This document shows positions 1 to 6,091 of a DNA stretch of 14,184 bases, piece after piece (position 1 is the first letter of the stretch; each line of letters starts with the position of its first letter). The notes beneath the pieces were generated by a model. It was not told the DNA's origin and made no database searches. It saw nothing but the letters and a program-made list of their open reading frames with translations. The DNA lies in NCBI GenBank assembly GCA_021794335.1, contig JAJYQZ010000152.1, positions 1 through 14,184 of the forward strand, written 5' to 3'. A program made the position numbers and the translations under genes. The stretch comes from a bacterium. GTDB taxonomy: Bacteria; SZUA-79; Acidulodesulfobacterales; Acidulodesulfobacteraceae.

Positions 1-365
1 GACCGGAGATTAAATCCATAAAATCAGGAAAGGTAAATCTTTCCGACGGATATGTCGTAATAAAAAACGGCGAGGCGCTTCTCTTAAATGTTCATATAAG
101 CCCGTATGAAAAGGCTGCAAGGGAAAATAAAGACCCCCTCAGAACGCGTGTTTTACTGTTACATAAAAATGAGATTATGCGGCTTTACGGCAAAACAAAA
201 GAAAAAAATCTTACAATAATTCCCTTAAAAATATATTTAAAAAGCGGCAGGGCAAAGGTGGAAATAGCCCTTGTCAAAGGAAAAAAGATTTACGACAAGA
301 GGGCATCCATAAAGGAAAAGGAGCAGAAAAGAGAGGTTGAAAGAATAATCAAGAGCAGAAGATAG
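1..365 (+). CDS. smpB: SsrA-binding protein SmpB, 5'-truncated by window edge
   Basis: SmpB binds tmRNA (SsrA) and delivers it to stalled ribosomes for trans-translation in the cytoplasm. The open frame runs from base 3 to the TAG at 363-365 and gives about 120 residues, the C-terminal three quarters of a protein usually near 150 aa. Visible family hallmarks in order are KSGKVNLSDGY, then NVHISPYEKA, then DPLRTRVLLLHKNEI, then IPLKIYLKSGRAKVEIAL, and a basic KGKKIYDKRA tail ending in KSRR, the part that reaches into the decoding centre. The true start lies upstream of the window; the ATG at 177 is internal. The next gene follows on the same strand after an AT-rich gap with its own leader. Identification is by recognisable family sequence; nothing looks broken. 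Confidence 0.95.
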   Translation, partial: PEIKSIKSGKVNLSDGYVVIKNGEALLLNVHISPYEKAARENKDPLRTRVLLLHKNEIMRLYGKTKEKNLTIIPLKIYLKSGRAKVEIALVKGKKIYDKRASIKEKEQKREVERIIKSRR

Positions 366-416
366 ATTATAAATAATAAAAATATTTAAGTATGATTATA
401 ATTTAAAAAATTATTT

Positions 417-522
417 TTGGAGGACTTAAATGGAAACGGAATTCGGCAGTTCGCAGATATGCAGGCAAGCGTTTATAAAGCCAAAGGCTTTATGCTTGCC
501 GGAGTGGGGGAGTCAACCTCAT
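417..522 (+). promoter_or_regulatory. structured leader upstream of the TlpA-like gene
   Basis: A good Shine-Dalgarno (GGAGG, 419-423) is followed by a strong hairpin. Its stem GGCAAGC (464-470) pairs with GCTTGCC (494-500), and ATAAAGCC (475-482) pairs with GGCTTTAT (486-493), with a GTTT bulge and an AAA loop. A second purine-rich stretch (GGAG 501-504, GGGGGAG 506-512) precedes the ATG at 523. A short frame from the ATG at 459 ends at TAA 528-530, overlapping the ATGAGTAA at 523-530. The arrangement fits a leader that gates or couples translation of the thioredoxin gene. It matches no riboswitch class I recognise, so the regulatory role is inference. Confidence 0.4.
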
Positions 523-1047
523 ATGAGTAAAGTTAAGACTAAAATTAAAATAATAGTTTTTTTGTTTTTGCTTTTTAGTTTAGTTTACATTTCAAGTGCA
601 AGCGCAAATACAAAACCGGAAAAAGCCCCTGATTTTACATTAAGGGCGCTTAATCCGTCCGTTTCAGGCTATACCGATTTCTCACTAAGCAGTTTTAAGG
701 GTCATGTGGTTATAATTAATTTCTGGGCAACATGGTGTCCGCCGTGCAGGGCAGAAATACCGATGCTCGAAAATTTTTACAAGTCTTATAAATCAAAGGG
801 AGTGATTGTGGTCGGAATAAGTGTTAACGACAATGTGTCCGGAGTTAAATCTTTTACCAAACTTTACGATATGACATATCCTGTCGTATATGCAAGCTCA
901 AGCGTAATAAGTAATTATGGCGGCGTGAACGCAATACCGCAAACATTTTTTATCTCAAAAAGCGGGTATATTATGTTTCACTGGGTGGGCGAGATTTCAA
1001 AAGGGGCGTTATACGGAATTACGGACAAACTTCTTAGTATCCGGTAG
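523..1047 (+). CDS. TlpA/ResA-like thioredoxin, secreted or membrane-anchored
   Basis: This is a thiol-disulfide oxidoreductase of the TlpA/ResA/AhpC-TSA type. Such proteins keep cysteines of exported proteins or apocytochromes reduced outside the cytoplasmic membrane. From the ATG at 523 the product is 174 aa. It has a basic N-terminus, a hydrophobic stretch at residues about 9-24 and ASA-type cleavage positions, so a signal peptide or anchor. The thioredoxin fold carries WCPPC (catalytic Cys72 and Cys75) and the cis-proline region AIPQTFF. The frame is also open back to an ATG at 430, which has the better SD, but that adds 31 residues in front of the signal peptide and reads through a strong hairpin. 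I prefer 523, and 430..1047 is the alternative. Function is firm at family level; the substrate is unknown. Confidence 0.88.
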   Translation: MSKVKTKIKIIVFLFLLFSLVYISSASANTKPEKAPDFTLRALNPSVSGYTDFSLSSFKGHVVIINFWATWCPPCRAEIPMLENFYKSYKSKGVIVVGISVNDNVSGVKSFTKLYDMTYPVVYASSSVISNYGGVNAIPQTFFISKSGYIMFHWVGEISKGALYGITDKLLSIR

Positions 1048-1229
1048 GCAATATAAAATAAAATCGCCGAGTTGTGAAAAATTAATTGTTTTTTAATATC
1101 AATTGTTGTATAAATTAAAAGAATTCAAATAATAAAGCCGTTTATTTACAATATAATATTTTAAATCAAAAATATTAATATTTTAAACTTATATACAAGT
1201 TATATATAAAAAATTAACAGGGCGGTATT

Positions 1230-1796
1230 ATGGCGATAGACGATATGTTGGCCGAACTTAAAGATCTTGCAAGGGTTGTGGACGATGCCACAAAAAAAAT
1301 CGGGGATTTAAAAAAACCGGTAAAAGAGAGTTCCGAGAGTATTCCGCTTGCGCAGGACGGGATTTCGGATATTATTAAAGAGACTGAAAAGGCCGCCAAT
1401 AATATAATGAATCTACTGGATGATATAAACGAAAACTCCGGTGTTATAGATAAAAATCTATGCAGCCTCATCGACCTTAATCCCATAAAAAAAATTAAAG
1501 AAAGCCTGATCAATTTAAAAGAACTTAACAAAAAAAATATCGACAAGATTCTGGATGTGTTAGCCCTCCTTTCATTTCAAGATTTAACCGGACAAAAACT
1601 TTATAAGATACAGAACACTTTGAACGAAACAAAGATAAAACTCCTGAAGGTGTTGGTCGATTCCGAGGTTGAAGCTAAAGAGCTTACCATCGAAAGGAAA
1701 CAGGAAATATACGGCAAATTAAACGATTTAGTCTTAGATAATCAGAAGATTGCCCAAAACGATGTAAATTCAATATTGAGCGAATTAGGGTTTTAA
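1230..1796 (+). CDS. cheZ: CheZ-family CheY-P phosphatase
   Basis: CheZ dephosphorylates CheY-P and so ends the chemotaxis signal at the flagellar motor. The 188-aa product is mostly helical. It contains the signature SFQDLTGQ at residues 115-122, where D118 and Q122 correspond to the catalytic Asp and Gln of E. coli CheZ (D143, Q147). It ends in DVNSILSELGF, matching the C-terminal amphipathic peptide that docks CheY-P. A long four-helix-bundle region with heptad-like spacing surrounds the motif. The protein is slightly shorter than the enterobacterial form (214 aa). The start at 1230 has a weak purine-rich site (AGGGCGG) just upstream. No che or fli genes adjoin it; tRNA-Glu follows 62 nt later. 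Antisense frames here are shadows. Confidence 0.9.
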   Translation: MAIDDMLAELKDLARVVDDATKKIGDLKKPVKESSESIPLAQDGISDIIKETEKAANNIMNLLDDINENSGVIDKNLCSLIDLNPIKKIKESLINLKELNKKNIDKILDVLALLSFQDLTGQKLYKIQNTLNETKIKLLKVLVDSEVEAKELTIERKQEIYGKLNDLVLDNQKIAQNDVNSILSELGF

Positions 1797-1858
1797 TATA
1801 TTTTTTCCTTGCTTTTTTTATAGCTTTCTGGTAATATGGTGTTTCTTTATCATTTATT

Positions 1859-1935
1859 GTCCCCATCGTCTAGCCGGCCCAGGACATCGCCCTTTCACGG
1901 CGGCAACACGGGTTCGAATCCCGTTGGGGACGCCA
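1859..1935 (+). tRNA. tRNA-Glu (anticodon TTC)
   Basis: The gene folds into a full cloverleaf. The acceptor stem GTCCCCA/TGGGGAC is followed by discriminator G and an encoded CCA at 1933-1935. The anticodon stem TCGCC/GGCGG holds the loop CTTTCAC with anticodon TTC at 1894-1896. The T arm ACGGG-TTCGAAT-CCCGT is intact. No insertion is seen at its 3' end. Confidence 0.97.
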
Positions 1936-2272
1936 AATTAATCCCCATTTCCCATTTTATTATACGGTTTTTCATTAATAATTTATTTAATATATTAAAT
2001 AAATTATTAAATTTACAATTGACATTTTCTAAAATAAAGATATAAGATGTTTAACGATGTTGAGCATTTGTGAATTGCGATACCGCAATTAATTATTATT
2101 TTATCATTTTAAATCGGGGGTTAAGTCGAAATCGAATTGAATTTATTTGCTTAAGTAAATTTTTTTTGATATTATTATAAATAATAAATAGATAAAAATA
2201 TATATTTAATACATTAATAATATTTTGATTAAATTTTGTTATTATTAACTAATATTTTTTCAATAAAATAAA
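1936..2272. other. AT-rich intergenic region with one small hairpin
   Basis: About 337 bp with no credible gene. The only clear structure is a perfect 7-bp inverted repeat, AATTGCG (2073-2079) and CGCAATT (2084-2090), with a 4-nt loop. It could be an operator or a weak terminator downstream of tRNA-Glu, but no U-tract follows. The last 100 bp are extremely AT-rich and presumably hold the promoter of the next gene, though no single -35/-10 pair stands out. Confidence 0.6.
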
Positions 2273-2959
2273 ATGATACTTGAAGATATAAAATATCAAT
2301 TGGACCAGTTTTATAGTTTCGATAATATAAGACTTTCATTTGAGATAGCAGACAAAAGCGGGTTAATATATTATAATGAGGGCAAGATAACAAAGGCAGT
2401 TTTTGATCTCAAAGAAGATATAGATGCTTTTCGCGAATTAAAGGATTTAGAGGGGCAGATTAATATTCAGGTCAGTATCGGAGAGCCGGCCCCCGAAAAT
2501 ACATTAGATAAATCTTTTGATGAAATTATTGAATTGATCAGCGAAGCAGGTATTAATCAAGAAGAAGAACCGTTAATAGTCGAAAGTCAGGATGTTTCGG
2601 ATTTAAGCGCGGCAGCCGAAATAAATCCAGCCTTAGTTGCTAAAATTAGCGAAGGTCTGGCAAGGATTTCAGGGGTAGAAGGTATTTTGGCGGTAAGGCT
2701 GGGCGGAGAGGTTTTGTATGCCAAAGATGTCGAAGACCCCGATTTTGAATCCGCCGATTCCATATTTTTATATAACCAGTCAAAAGAATTGGGCGACATA
2801 TTAAATTTTAAAAATCTTAAAAGTACCGTATGCGAGGCCGGCAATTATAAAAAGATAATTATTAATAATAAAAACATATTGTATAGTATAAAGGTTTCCC
2901 CAACGGTTCAACCTCTTAAAACCCAGATAGAAGCGGTTAAATTACTTGAAAATGTATAG
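2273..2959 (+). CDS. DUF4388/PATAN-like plus Roadblock/LC7 protein
   Basis: The 228-aa product has two parts. Residues 1-70 (GLIYYNEGKITKAVFDL, then AFRELKDLEGQINIQV) resemble DUF4388/PATAN domains, bacterial sensory-scaffold modules often joined to response regulators or GTPase-control proteins. After an acidic linker, residues about 115-228 look like a Roadblock/LC7 domain (ARISGVEGILAVRLGGEVLYA), the fold used to control small GTPases of the MglA type. No membrane segment is seen. The ATG at 2273 lacks an obvious SD. A second Roadblock gene starts 48 nt after the stop on the same strand, so the two are probably co-transcribed and may heterodimerise. No MglA-like GTPase is in the window. 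Domain calls come from pattern recognition, and the pathway is inferred. Confidence 0.7.
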   Translation: MILEDIKYQLDQFYSFDNIRLSFEIADKSGLIYYNEGKITKAVFDLKEDIDAFRELKDLEGQINIQVSIGEPAPENTLDKSFDEIIELISEAGINQEEEPLIVESQDVSDLSAAAEINPALVAKISEGLARISGVEGILAVRLGGEVLYAKDVEDPDFESADSIFLYNQSKELGDILNFKNLKSTVCEAGNYKKIIINNKNILYSIKVSPTVQPLKTQIEAVKLLENV

Positions 2960-3007
2960 CGGCTGTTATAGCCAACATTGTATAATTTATAGGTCATATA
3001 TACTTTT

Positions 3008-3709
3008 ATGGATGACAAGGACAAAAGTATAATCGATAAAATACTCAAGATTTCCGGCGTAGAAGCTTGTGCAATATCGTCGCTTGACGGCGAAGTTTTA
3101 CGGTTTGATTCGAAAGATGAAAATATTACCCCCGAAGCGATTAATAAAATTTCATCGGAAATAAGCAAACTTTTTGCTTCGTATTCCATTTCTTCTATCG
3201 ATATACAATCATTATATCTTAATTTTCAAGAGCAAAATATTATCGTAAACGGATTTGGAAGCGGTTTTATTTTTATCGTAAGCCAGAAAAATTCCAATGT
3301 GAACTTGCTTAAAATGGAGACATCATACCTTGAAAGCGAGTTTATAAAAATAGTCAATAAATCTATTGAAAGTTTTTCCTCAACACCTTTGACCGATATA
3401 CACGAAAAAAGAGTTAGTTCACAGGATGAGGATATATTCAGTTCCTTACTGGGTGAAACAAAGTGGGGCGAGACTAAAACTCTCAAAATAGTACCTATCG
3501 ATAAATTAAATGCTATAAAAGATATTTTTTCCTCGAGCTTGGGCCCGATATCCGCAATGCTTTTTGATGAAAAAGTTAAGGAATTAAACGAAGATTTCAA
3601 TAACTTTAATGTTGAAAACATCCAGAACTTAATAAACCGTTTAGCGGAAGAAATAGAAGATAAAACCGATAAGCTTAATTTTATTAAAAATGCAAAAAGA
3701 GTTATATAA
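3008..3709 (+). CDS. Roadblock/LC7 domain protein with helical C-terminus
   Basis: This 233-aa protein begins with a Roadblock/LC7-like domain (residues about 1-100: ILKISGVEACAISSLDGEVLRF, then IIVNGFGSGFIFIVSQ). It continues through a Ser/Asp-rich linker to a helical C-terminal domain (about 165-233) with the pattern FSSSLGPISAMLFDEKVKE and INRLAEEIEDKTDK. That C-terminal type accompanies signalling proteins in some Gram-negative bacteria, but I cannot name the family with certainty. It sits 48 nt behind another Roadblock gene on the same strand, which suggests a pair acting together as regulator or scaffold of a small GTPase. The SD is weak. Its TAA ends 2 nt before tRNA-Thr, leaving no room for a terminator, so the transcript may continue into the tRNA. 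Confidence 0.7.
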   Translation: MDDKDKSIIDKILKISGVEACAISSLDGEVLRFDSKDENITPEAINKISSEISKLFASYSISSIDIQSLYLNFQEQNIIVNGFGSGFIFIVSQKNSNVNLLKMETSYLESEFIKIVNKSIESFSSTPLTDIHEKRVSSQDEDIFSSLLGETKWGETKTLKIVPIDKLNAIKDIFSSSLGPISAMLFDEKVKELNEDFNNFNVENIQNLINRLAEEIEDKTDKLNFIKNAKRVI

Positions 3710-3711
3710 CC

Positions 3712-3786
3712 GCCGGCGTGGCTCAGGGGTAGAGCAGCTGATTCGTAATCAGCGGGTCGTAGGTTCGATTCCTATCGCCGGCTCCA
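3712..3786 (+). tRNA. tRNA-Thr (anticodon CGT)
   Basis: Complete cloverleaf. The acceptor GCCGGCG/CGCCGGC has discriminator T and encoded CCA (3784-3786). The D stem is GCTC/GAGC. The anticodon stem GCTGA/TCAGC encloses TTCGTAA with CGT at 3744-3746. The T arm is GTAGG-TTCGATT-CCTAT. It reads ACG codons. It begins only 2 nt after the stop of the preceding Roadblock gene. Confidence 0.96.
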
Positions 3787-3980
3787 TTTAAATCAAAGGG
3801 TTTACAGACCCGGCGTTTCCTTCCTTTCTGTTCGTGGTAGTGTATTAGTAGTCCCCTAATTTACGGATAATTATAAATCGTATATTAATTAGTTATAATT
3901 ACTACTTTACATGCTTTAAGTCGAAGGTTACGCACAATTCCTATTTTCTTGTAATTGCCAAGCGTGTATTTTAAAGTTGA
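3787..3980. other. intergenic stretch before the mobile region
   Basis: AT-rich DNA between tRNA-Thr and the first tRNA-Lys repeat. I see no gene, tRNA remnant or clear promoter here. It forms the chromosome side of the integration junction. Confidence 0.5.
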
Positions 3981-4025
3981 AGTGGTGAGCCGCGCGGGGG
4001 TCGAACCCACGACCACCTGATTAAA
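3981..4025 (-). repeat. tRNA-Lys(UUU) 3'-half, attachment-site copy 1
   Basis: Read on the - strand, this runs from the TTT anticodon through TTTAATCAGG, the T arm GTGGG-TTCGACC-CCCGC, the acceptor strand GCGGCTC, discriminator A and CCA (3' end at 3983). The 5' half of the tRNA is missing, so it cannot be a functional tRNA. It is identical over 45 bp to copy 2 at 5268-5312 and in the same orientation. Confidence 0.9.
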
Positions 4026-4090
4026 GGGCAGGCTATTGCATACCATAACTTATTTATTTTATTAAATAATTTAGTAATATAAAAATGATA

Positions 4091-4112
4091 TGGGACAATT
4101 TTGAGACAATGG
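4091..4112 (+). repeat. TGGGACAA direct-repeat pair, left end
   Basis: TGGGACAATTT (4091-4101) is followed at 11-bp period by TGAGACAATGG (4102-4112). It lies 66 bp inside the left attachment repeat and resembles the pair near the right end (5158-5179). One possible role is as integrase arm-type binding sites. Confidence 0.5.
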
Positions 4113-4137
4113 CTACTTTTTAAATCCTTTTATGTGT

Positions 4138-4614
4138 TTAATTCTCGTTGGCTTCCTGTAATACCTTTTGGATTAAACTTTCCGATATTCTTATATTAGA
4201 CCGCTTTAAACTTTCTATGCACGGACTTAAAGTTTTTATATAACCTTTTTTCTTTGCAAATAGCAATACTCCCAGGCTTCCAGTTATTTTTATATTGTTT
4301 ATAACTGCGGCTTTTCTTGCAACCTTATCGTCAATTATTAAAAAATCGGCATTAATAGCCTTACAAAGAGCTATGGCTTCCAATTCCCCTTTTCCTAAAC
4401 GCGTATCGTTAATCAAGTATTTATTTATATCTTTTTTAGATACCTTATCCAACAAATAATCTTTCAATCTCTCCGATTCGGGTTTATTACCCAAAGTTAA
4501 TTCGTCATAAACGGCTTCGGGAACGATAACTTTATCGAAAAACATATCTAACAAATTAAGATGGTTACATATAGACAACGCTATTAGCGATGAACTATCG
4601 GCGACGGCAACCAT
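4138..4614 (-). CDS. PIN-domain toxin (DUF3368-like, VapC-type RNase)
   Basis: The product is 158 aa and is a putative Mg-dependent endoribonuclease toxin of the PIN superfamily. Acidic residues expected at the active site are visible: D6 in AVADSSSLIAL, E38 in VYDELT, E77 in LGKGELEAIALC and D95/D96 in FLIIDDKVARKAA. The DSSSLI start and the LGKGE...DFLIIDDK spacing match the DUF3368 subgroup, usually paired with UPF0175 antitoxins, as here. Its ATG (4612-4614) directly abuts the antitoxin stop (4615-4617), so the pair is translationally coupled. All key residues are present, so it appears functional. Together with the antitoxin it is the only intact cargo of the mini-element, probably acting as a stabilisation module. 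Confidence 0.88.
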   Translation of the reverse strand: MVAVADSSSLIALSICNHLNLLDMFFDKVIVPEAVYDELTLGNKPESERLKDYLLDKVSKKDINKYLINDTRLGKGELEAIALCKAINADFLIIDDKVARKAAVINNIKITGSLGVLLFAKKKGYIKTLSPCIESLKRSNIRISESLIQKVLQEANEN

Positions 4615-4878
4615 TTAATTTATAAACTTGGTTAAGGTTTTTAATTCTTCGTCTAATTCGCGGGGAGAATAATCTATTGCGGGTATTTTATATTCGCCTA
4701 ATACTTCCATAAATCTCATTTCATTTATTTTTAGAAATTCGGCAGCTTTGCCGAGAGATATTTTGCCAAGTTCATACATTTTTATTATGGCCATAAGCTT
4801 TATATCGTCGGCAAGGTTCTGGGCATCTTCGTTTAATAATGCCGTTATGTCTTCGGGGAGTTCTAATGTTATTTTCAT
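4615..4878 (-). CDS. UPF0175-family antitoxin
   Basis: This 87-aa protein is a predicted cognate antitoxin. It starts with a beta-strand and helix (MKITLELPEDITALL), then carries a helix-turn-helix-like segment typical of UPF0175: MYELGKISLGKAAEFLKI (about residues 34-51), followed by IPAIDYSPRELDEEL, which likely wraps the toxin. It is upstream of the PIN toxin with zero spacing, the normal antitoxin-first order that allows autorepression. A plausible promoter lies about 60 bp upstream (4937-4965), and its -10 overlaps a perfect palindrome (ATTAATATTAAT, 4928-4939) that might be the operator. No strong SD is seen before the ATG. Confidence 0.87.
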   Translation of the reverse strand: MKITLELPEDITALLNEDAQNLADDIKLMAIIKMYELGKISLGKAAEFLKINEMRFMEVLGEYKIPAIDYSPRELDEELKTLTKFIN

Positions 4879-4927
4879 ATCCGTTAAATTATTTTAATTT
4901 GAGATTATTTTCTTTTAATTTATTGTA

Positions 4928-4965
4928 TTAATATTAATTATACTGCAAAAAAAACGAATAGTAAA
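4928..4965 (-). promoter_or_regulatory. candidate promoter and operator of the toxin-antitoxin pair
   Basis: On the - strand TATAAT (4942-4937) follows TTTACT (4965-4960) at 17-bp spacing, giving 6/6 and 4/6 matches to sigma70 boxes. The 12-bp palindrome ATTAATATTAAT at 4928-4939 overlaps the -10 edge and the likely start site. The DNA is AT-rich, so chance is possible. Confidence 0.45.
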
Positions 4966-4973
4966 CTATCTGT

Positions 4974-5138
4974 TTACTCCTTTTCGAGCCTTAAATCGCA
5001 AATTTGGCTGTCTATTTTACCGTATCCGTGAAACTTTTTGCCGACATTCTTAGTTGTCCCCTTATATCTGACGCCGTCAAGCATAAAATCATAATAATAA
5101 TACTTACTATTCTTTCTTTTCGTGATATTTTCTGACAT
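4974..5138 (-). pseudogene. tyrosine integrase, N-terminal arm-domain stub
   Basis: A 54-aa frame starts at 5138 behind a strong SD (AAGGAGAG, 5152-5145, 6-nt spacing). Residues 13-30 (KYYYYDFMLDGVRYKGTTK) are the beta-sheet start of an arm-DNA-binding domain of phage-type tyrosine integrases, which normally continue for 300-400 residues. After GTTK the sequence diverges and stops at 4974, so the SAM-like and catalytic domains are missing. The frame is intact and may still be translated. Its place beside an attachment repeat is where an integrase is expected. I read it as the relic of the enzyme that inserted the mini-element; an excisionase-like or silencing role for the short peptide cannot be excluded. 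Confidence 0.7.
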
Positions 5139-5157
5139 TTTTTTCTCTCCTTAAATA

Positions 5158-5179
5158 TGGGACAAAATTGGGACAAAAT
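5158..5179 (+). repeat. TGGGACAAAAT tandem direct repeat, right end
   Basis: Two exact, adjacent copies of the 11-mer at 5158-5168 and 5169-5179. They lie about 90 bp inside the right tRNA-Lys repeat and just upstream of the integrase stub. They are close kin to the pair at 4091-4112. Confidence 0.75.
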
Positions 5180-5267
5180 TTTACTAAATCTGACCTTATT
5201 TTACCATTTTCAAGGATATGCTTGTCAAGAGGAATGCTGCCAAAATGCCTGATTTACTGCGGTTTTG

Positions 5268-5312
5268 AGTGGTGAGCCGCGCGGGGGTCGAACCCACGAC
5301 CACCTGATTAAA
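5268..5312 (-). repeat. tRNA-Lys(UUU) 3'-half, attachment-site copy 2
   Basis: Exact 45-bp copy of 3981-4025 in the same orientation. The anticodon-loop context CTTTTAA is kept a base further than in copy 1, but the 5' half of the tRNA is again absent. This is the boundary between the mini-element and the larger element to the right. Confidence 0.9.
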
Positions 5313-5431
5313 AGAGAGCTTAATGGGTAAAATTAATATTTAGTAACTATAAGGAAAACGGCTTACTTTCTGTATTTGACGGAAATTTTATTTTATATCT
5401 TTTTATAAGTTTTTATACCGTTTTTTATAAA

Positions 5432-5453
5432 TTTCTTCATACTTTCTTCATAC
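5432..5453 (+). repeat. TTTCTTCATAC tandem direct repeat
   Basis: Two exact adjacent 11-mers (5432-5442, 5443-5453), about 120 bp inside the left end of the larger element. Same period as the TGGGACAA pairs but a different sequence, as expected for a different integrase. The 5313-5568 stretch otherwise holds only a TTCGAC/GTCGAA hairpin (5491-5511) and AT-rich DNA. Confidence 0.6.
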
Positions 5454-5568
5454 CGCATTATAAGGTAATATTAAAACGCTACGAGAAGTCTTCGACTATT
5501 ATTACGTCGAAACTGCTAAAAATTACGTTAAATTATTATTGGTAGTAGTATGATAGTAAAACTATATT

Positions 5569-5784
5569 TTAATCCAACTCGATAGATAGCTTCGCATTAT
5601 AAAAATAGTTTAATTTTGCATATAAAGCAGTCCCTTCTGGATCTGGAAAAATATTATATGCCGTTATATTCATAGATTCCAAATTAGATAAAATATCACC
5701 AGTCATATTTTTGTTAATCTTTATCTTTATTAATATTGGTTCATAGAAATCATCATCATTATTGCAAGAAAGGTTTAGTGGCAT
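5569..5784 (-). pseudogene. C-terminal remnant resembling an FRG-domain protein
   Basis: A 71-aa frame from the ATG at 5784; in-frame sequence without ATG stays open about 45 nt further upstream. The end, NITAYNIFPDPEGTALYAKLNYF, has the shape of the C-terminus of FRG-domain proteins (a helix, then FPDxxG, then a final helix), preceded by EPILIKIKINKNMTGDILSNL. The catalytic-looking N-terminal FRG core is missing, and a GC-rich patch lies immediately upstream. FRG proteins are often cargo of mobile and defence islands, which fits the setting. I read it as a truncated gene. A genuine small ORF is possible but lacks an SD. Confidence 0.5.
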
Positions 5785-5820
5785 ATCTTCAAAATTTTTC
5801 CCTAAAGTAGAAGTTTTATC

Positions 5821-5960
5821 ATGACGTTTAAGCCTTAGCCGTCAGGCGCAGGCGGTTGACTTTTACGTAGCGTTAAGGCGAAAAACGCATGCCGTTTTAG
5901 CATAGCCGAAGGCGAAGCGGTCGCGTCTGCTTCGAGTAACCCCCTCCGCCCCGGGGTAGA
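5821..5960. other. GC-rich patch of unknown origin
   Basis: About 55% GC over 140 bp inside DNA near 30% GC. It contains a CGAAGC/GCTTCG hairpin (about 5914-5935) and several GCC/GGC inverted words. No frame across it is convincing. It separates the FRG remnant from the cyclase-like gene and looks like a foreign scrap or structured intergenic element. Confidence 0.4.
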
Positions 5961-6091
5961 GAAAAAAGAAACATTCGAAAGCCGAGGCAATTATTATGAT
6001 ATTATTTGTGCTCTATTTTTTATTTTTTTTATCAAATAATTTAATATAATGGTTTTAATATTATTTTTAACTTCTACAATAAATAATTGCC

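Larger units (their letters stand above)
3981..5312. mobile_element. decayed tRNA-Lys mini-element (toxin-antitoxin plus integrase stub)
   Basis: The segment is bounded by perfect 45-bp direct repeats that are 3' halves of a tRNA-Lys gene, the classic footprint of tyrosine-recombinase insertion at a tRNA. It holds three - strand frames: a PIN toxin, its UPF0175 antitoxin and the N-terminal stub of an integrase at the tRNA-proximal end. Each end also carries a pair of 11-bp-spaced TGGGACAA-like repeats, candidate arm-type sites. With no complete integrase it cannot move on its own. Element limits are inferred from the repeats. Confidence 0.75.

Noticed and set aside
417..522. Known riboswitch (cyclic-di-GMP, cobalamin, SAM, Moco, fluoride) before the thioredoxin gene
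   Set aside because: I compared from memory with the conserved core words of these classes and none fits; only a generic hairpin is supported.
1214..1546. 110-codon antisense frame over cheZ
   Set aside because: Lies wholly inside the well-supported cheZ gene in the opposite strand, with low-complexity Ser/Leu/Ile content; a coding shadow.
1836..2045. 69-codon + frame
   Set aside because: Runs through tRNA-Glu and AT-rich intergenic DNA; not protein-like.
3226..3621. 131-codon antisense frame over the second Roadblock gene
   Set aside because: Shadow of the Roadblock gene; no family resemblance and no SD.
3981..4025. functional tRNA-Lys gene
   Set aside because: The 5' half (acceptor, D arm and most of the anticodon stem) is absent; the same holds for 5268-5312.
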